DNA of 64,000 nt from UBA6770 sp965660875 (lineage in GTDB: Bacteria > Bacteroidota > Bacteroidia > Flavobacteriales_G > Salibacteraceae), in contig CBFIBQ010000014.1 in assembly GCA_965660875.1 (NCBI GenBank), positions 16,922 to 80,921 on the forward strand, given 5' to 3'. Below, piece by piece: positions 62,788 to 64,000 of this stretch. The notes under the pieces are model-generated. The model was given only the letters and a program-made list of their open reading frames with translations. It was not told where the DNA came from and made no database searches. The position numbers were made by a program, and so were the translations under genes. The stretch's first letter is position 1; the number at the start of each line of letters is the position of its first letter.

Positions 62788-64000
62788 TGGGGTTTGTGTT
62801 CAGGCATTTTCTAATCGTTACTTTATTGAGTATAACTGGGCTTTCGTTATTTGCCCAACCGTGCATGTCTTCATGGGATTATCGAGCAATGGTTGTTGTG
62901 GATAATTCTGCCGGAGCTGCTAAAACGAACTTTCAAGTAAAACTAAATCTGAACACGCAAGACCTTATTTCCAATGGTAAAATGAATAGCGATGGTTCAG
63001 ATATACGATTCAAAGACAAAAACGGCAACGACCTTTCCTTTTGGTTTGATGAAAAGGAAATTAATCAGAACGGCACCAATATTTGGCTAAAATTAGGAAG
63101 TTTGGCCGCTTCGGTTAGAGATACAGTTTATCTGTTTTACGGAAATACGAGTGCAGTAGACGCTCGATCCGCTATTACAACTTTTGAATACTTTGATCCT
63201 TTCGATGGGGCAATTTTAAATCCTTTGCGTTGGGAAAAGTGCGGAGGTGGAGCTTTATCGGTGAATAATGGTAAAATGAGAATGATCTCTAGCAGCGCCA
63301 CGGGTGCGACTTTCATATCCACTAAGTCTGGATTCTCTAACGCAGTTGTTGTAGAAGCAGCCGTTGACACAGCTTTTGGAGGGCATAATATACTGGGTCA
63401 AATAAATGCTTCTGGAAATGGTTGGGCTATGGCATACGAAAAAATAAACCCTTCATTGGGAACAATGAGGTTGGTTGACGTATCCGATAGCAACTCCCTA
63501 TCAATTTGTAAAAAAACAGCAGATCAAACTGTTAAAAATGCAGTTGCTTCTGGCAACGTACCCGGGGTATGGTCTTGTACGTGGTTTAATAACGACTCTT
63601 TATTATTGAAATGGCCCGGAGGAAACGCAAGTAGAACAGATAATAAACACAATGCAGTGTTTTCACAAAATAGAAAAATTGTAATTGGTAATACTCAGGA
63701 AGGGGGAACAATTCAATTGGACTGGATTCGAGTTAGGAAATACGACACTAATGAACCGGTGCTAAGTATTGCCTTAGAATCCAAAAAACTCGACACGGTG
63801 ATTACTCAGAACAACGGTCCACTTTGTCAAGGTGATACGTTAAAACTCTCAGCTCCTACATACATTGGTGTTAGTTATAATTGGTTTGGGCCAAATGGAT
63901 TTTCCAGCACTGAGCAAAACCCCAGGATTCCAAATATCAGTAGCTTAGATAGTGGAGAATTTGTCTTGCAGGTTTCTTCTCCTTTAGGTTGTCCCTCAAT
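62787..64000 (+). CDS. DUF2341-domain surface protein, 3' truncated by the window
   Basis: The ATG at 62787 overlaps the stop of the upstream adhesin gene by one base (TAATG). The frame is open to the window end (404 codons). A signal peptide ends at about LFAQ. Residues ~27-115 form a DUF2341 domain (MSSWDYRAMVVVDNSAG, SDIRFKDKNGNDLSFWFDE, DTVYLFYGNTSAVDA). A LamG/concanavalin-like region follows (about 130-330) and then the start of Ig-like repeats (GPLCQGDTLKL). It probably continues into more Ig/PKD modules and a sorting domain beyond the window. Confidence 0.85.
   Translation, partial: MGFVFRHFLIVTLLSITGLSLFAQPCMSSWDYRAMVVVDNSAGAAKTNFQVKLNLNTQDLISNGKMNSDGSDIRFKDKNGNDLSFWFDEKEINQNGTNIWLKLGSLAASVRDTVYLFYGNTSAVDARSAITTFEYFDPFDGAILNPLRWEKCGGGALSVNNGKMRMISSSATGATFISTKSGFSNAVVVEAAVDTAFGGHNILGQINASGNGWAMAYEKINPSLGTMRLVDVSDSNSLSICKKTADQTVKNAVASGNVPGVWSCTWFNNDSLLLKWPGGNASRTDNKHNAVFSQNRKIVIGNTQEGGTIQLDWIRVRKYDTNEPVLSIALESKKLDTVITQNNGPLCQGDTLKLSAPTYIGVSYNWFGPNGFSSTEQNPRIPNISSLDSGEFVLQVSSPLGCPS

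Overview
This AT-rich window has the marks of a Bacteroidota chromosome, most likely a marine or freshwater member of the Flavobacteriales. Five proteins carry C-terminal type IX secretion (T9SS) sorting domains with the YPNP-type entry motif. Several starts have TAnnTTTG promoter boxes instead of Shine-Dalgarno sites, and many families are typical of the phylum (DUF4293, DUF4105, DUF2779, gliding-type PKD/Ig proteins). No rRNA, tRNA, CRISPR array, prophage or intact insertion sequence was found.

Layout. 1-8.9 kb: the end of an OmpR-type response regulator, a KirBac-like potassium channel, two paralogous secreted BNR-propeller proteins flanking a small lipoprotein, a YdcF-like protein and a basic membrane protein. 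9.0-13.9 kb: a carotenoid island with a CarH/LitR-like B12-binding MerR regulator, a sigma factor, crtI, crtB, idi and a pyruvoyl-tetrahydropterin synthase-like gene. The control region between regulator and sigma factor holds a dense cluster of TTTGTTTA-type sites. 13.9-23 kb: rhodanese, XerD, AroQ, a di-haem peroxidase with a secreted PhoX/DUF839 protein, YggS with a HEAT-like protein, DUF4293 and DUF4105. 23-25.4 kb: rfbF-rfbG-rfbC-like CDP-deoxysugar genes. 25.4-27.6 kb: two non-coding repeat clusters around a DUF2779 gene. 27.6-34 kb: MFS transporter, PNPOx-like protein, outer-membrane protein, cupin, aldehyde dehydrogenase, a T9SS protein, and a decayed duplicate of the aldehyde dehydrogenase 5' end.

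34-46.4 kb: a TPR histidine kinase; then a minus-strand operon of nitrilase-type amidohydrolase, PLP Orn/Lys/Arg-type decarboxylase, ATP-grasp enzyme and C45-type Ntn hydrolase/acyltransferase, which reads like an uncharacterised amine- or amide-forming pathway; then a second TPR histidine kinase (HisKA_2 type) followed by a LytTR response regulator. 46.4-64 kb: one very long plus-strand operon with genes overlapping or nearly touching: a predicted outer-membrane barrel, a 2473-residue TANFOR-like protein with about sixteen ~22-residue beta repeats, a fibronectin III-like protein, a protein with a phage tail-collar-like C-terminus, a 1394-residue PKD/Ig T9SS protein, and a DUF2341 protein running off the end. 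It appears to encode a large cell-surface structure.

The strongest leads are the light/B12-regulated carotenoid island with its operator array, the four-enzyme operon at 36.4-42.8 kb, and the giant-protein surface operon. All family assignments come from reading motifs by eye; no database search was run.
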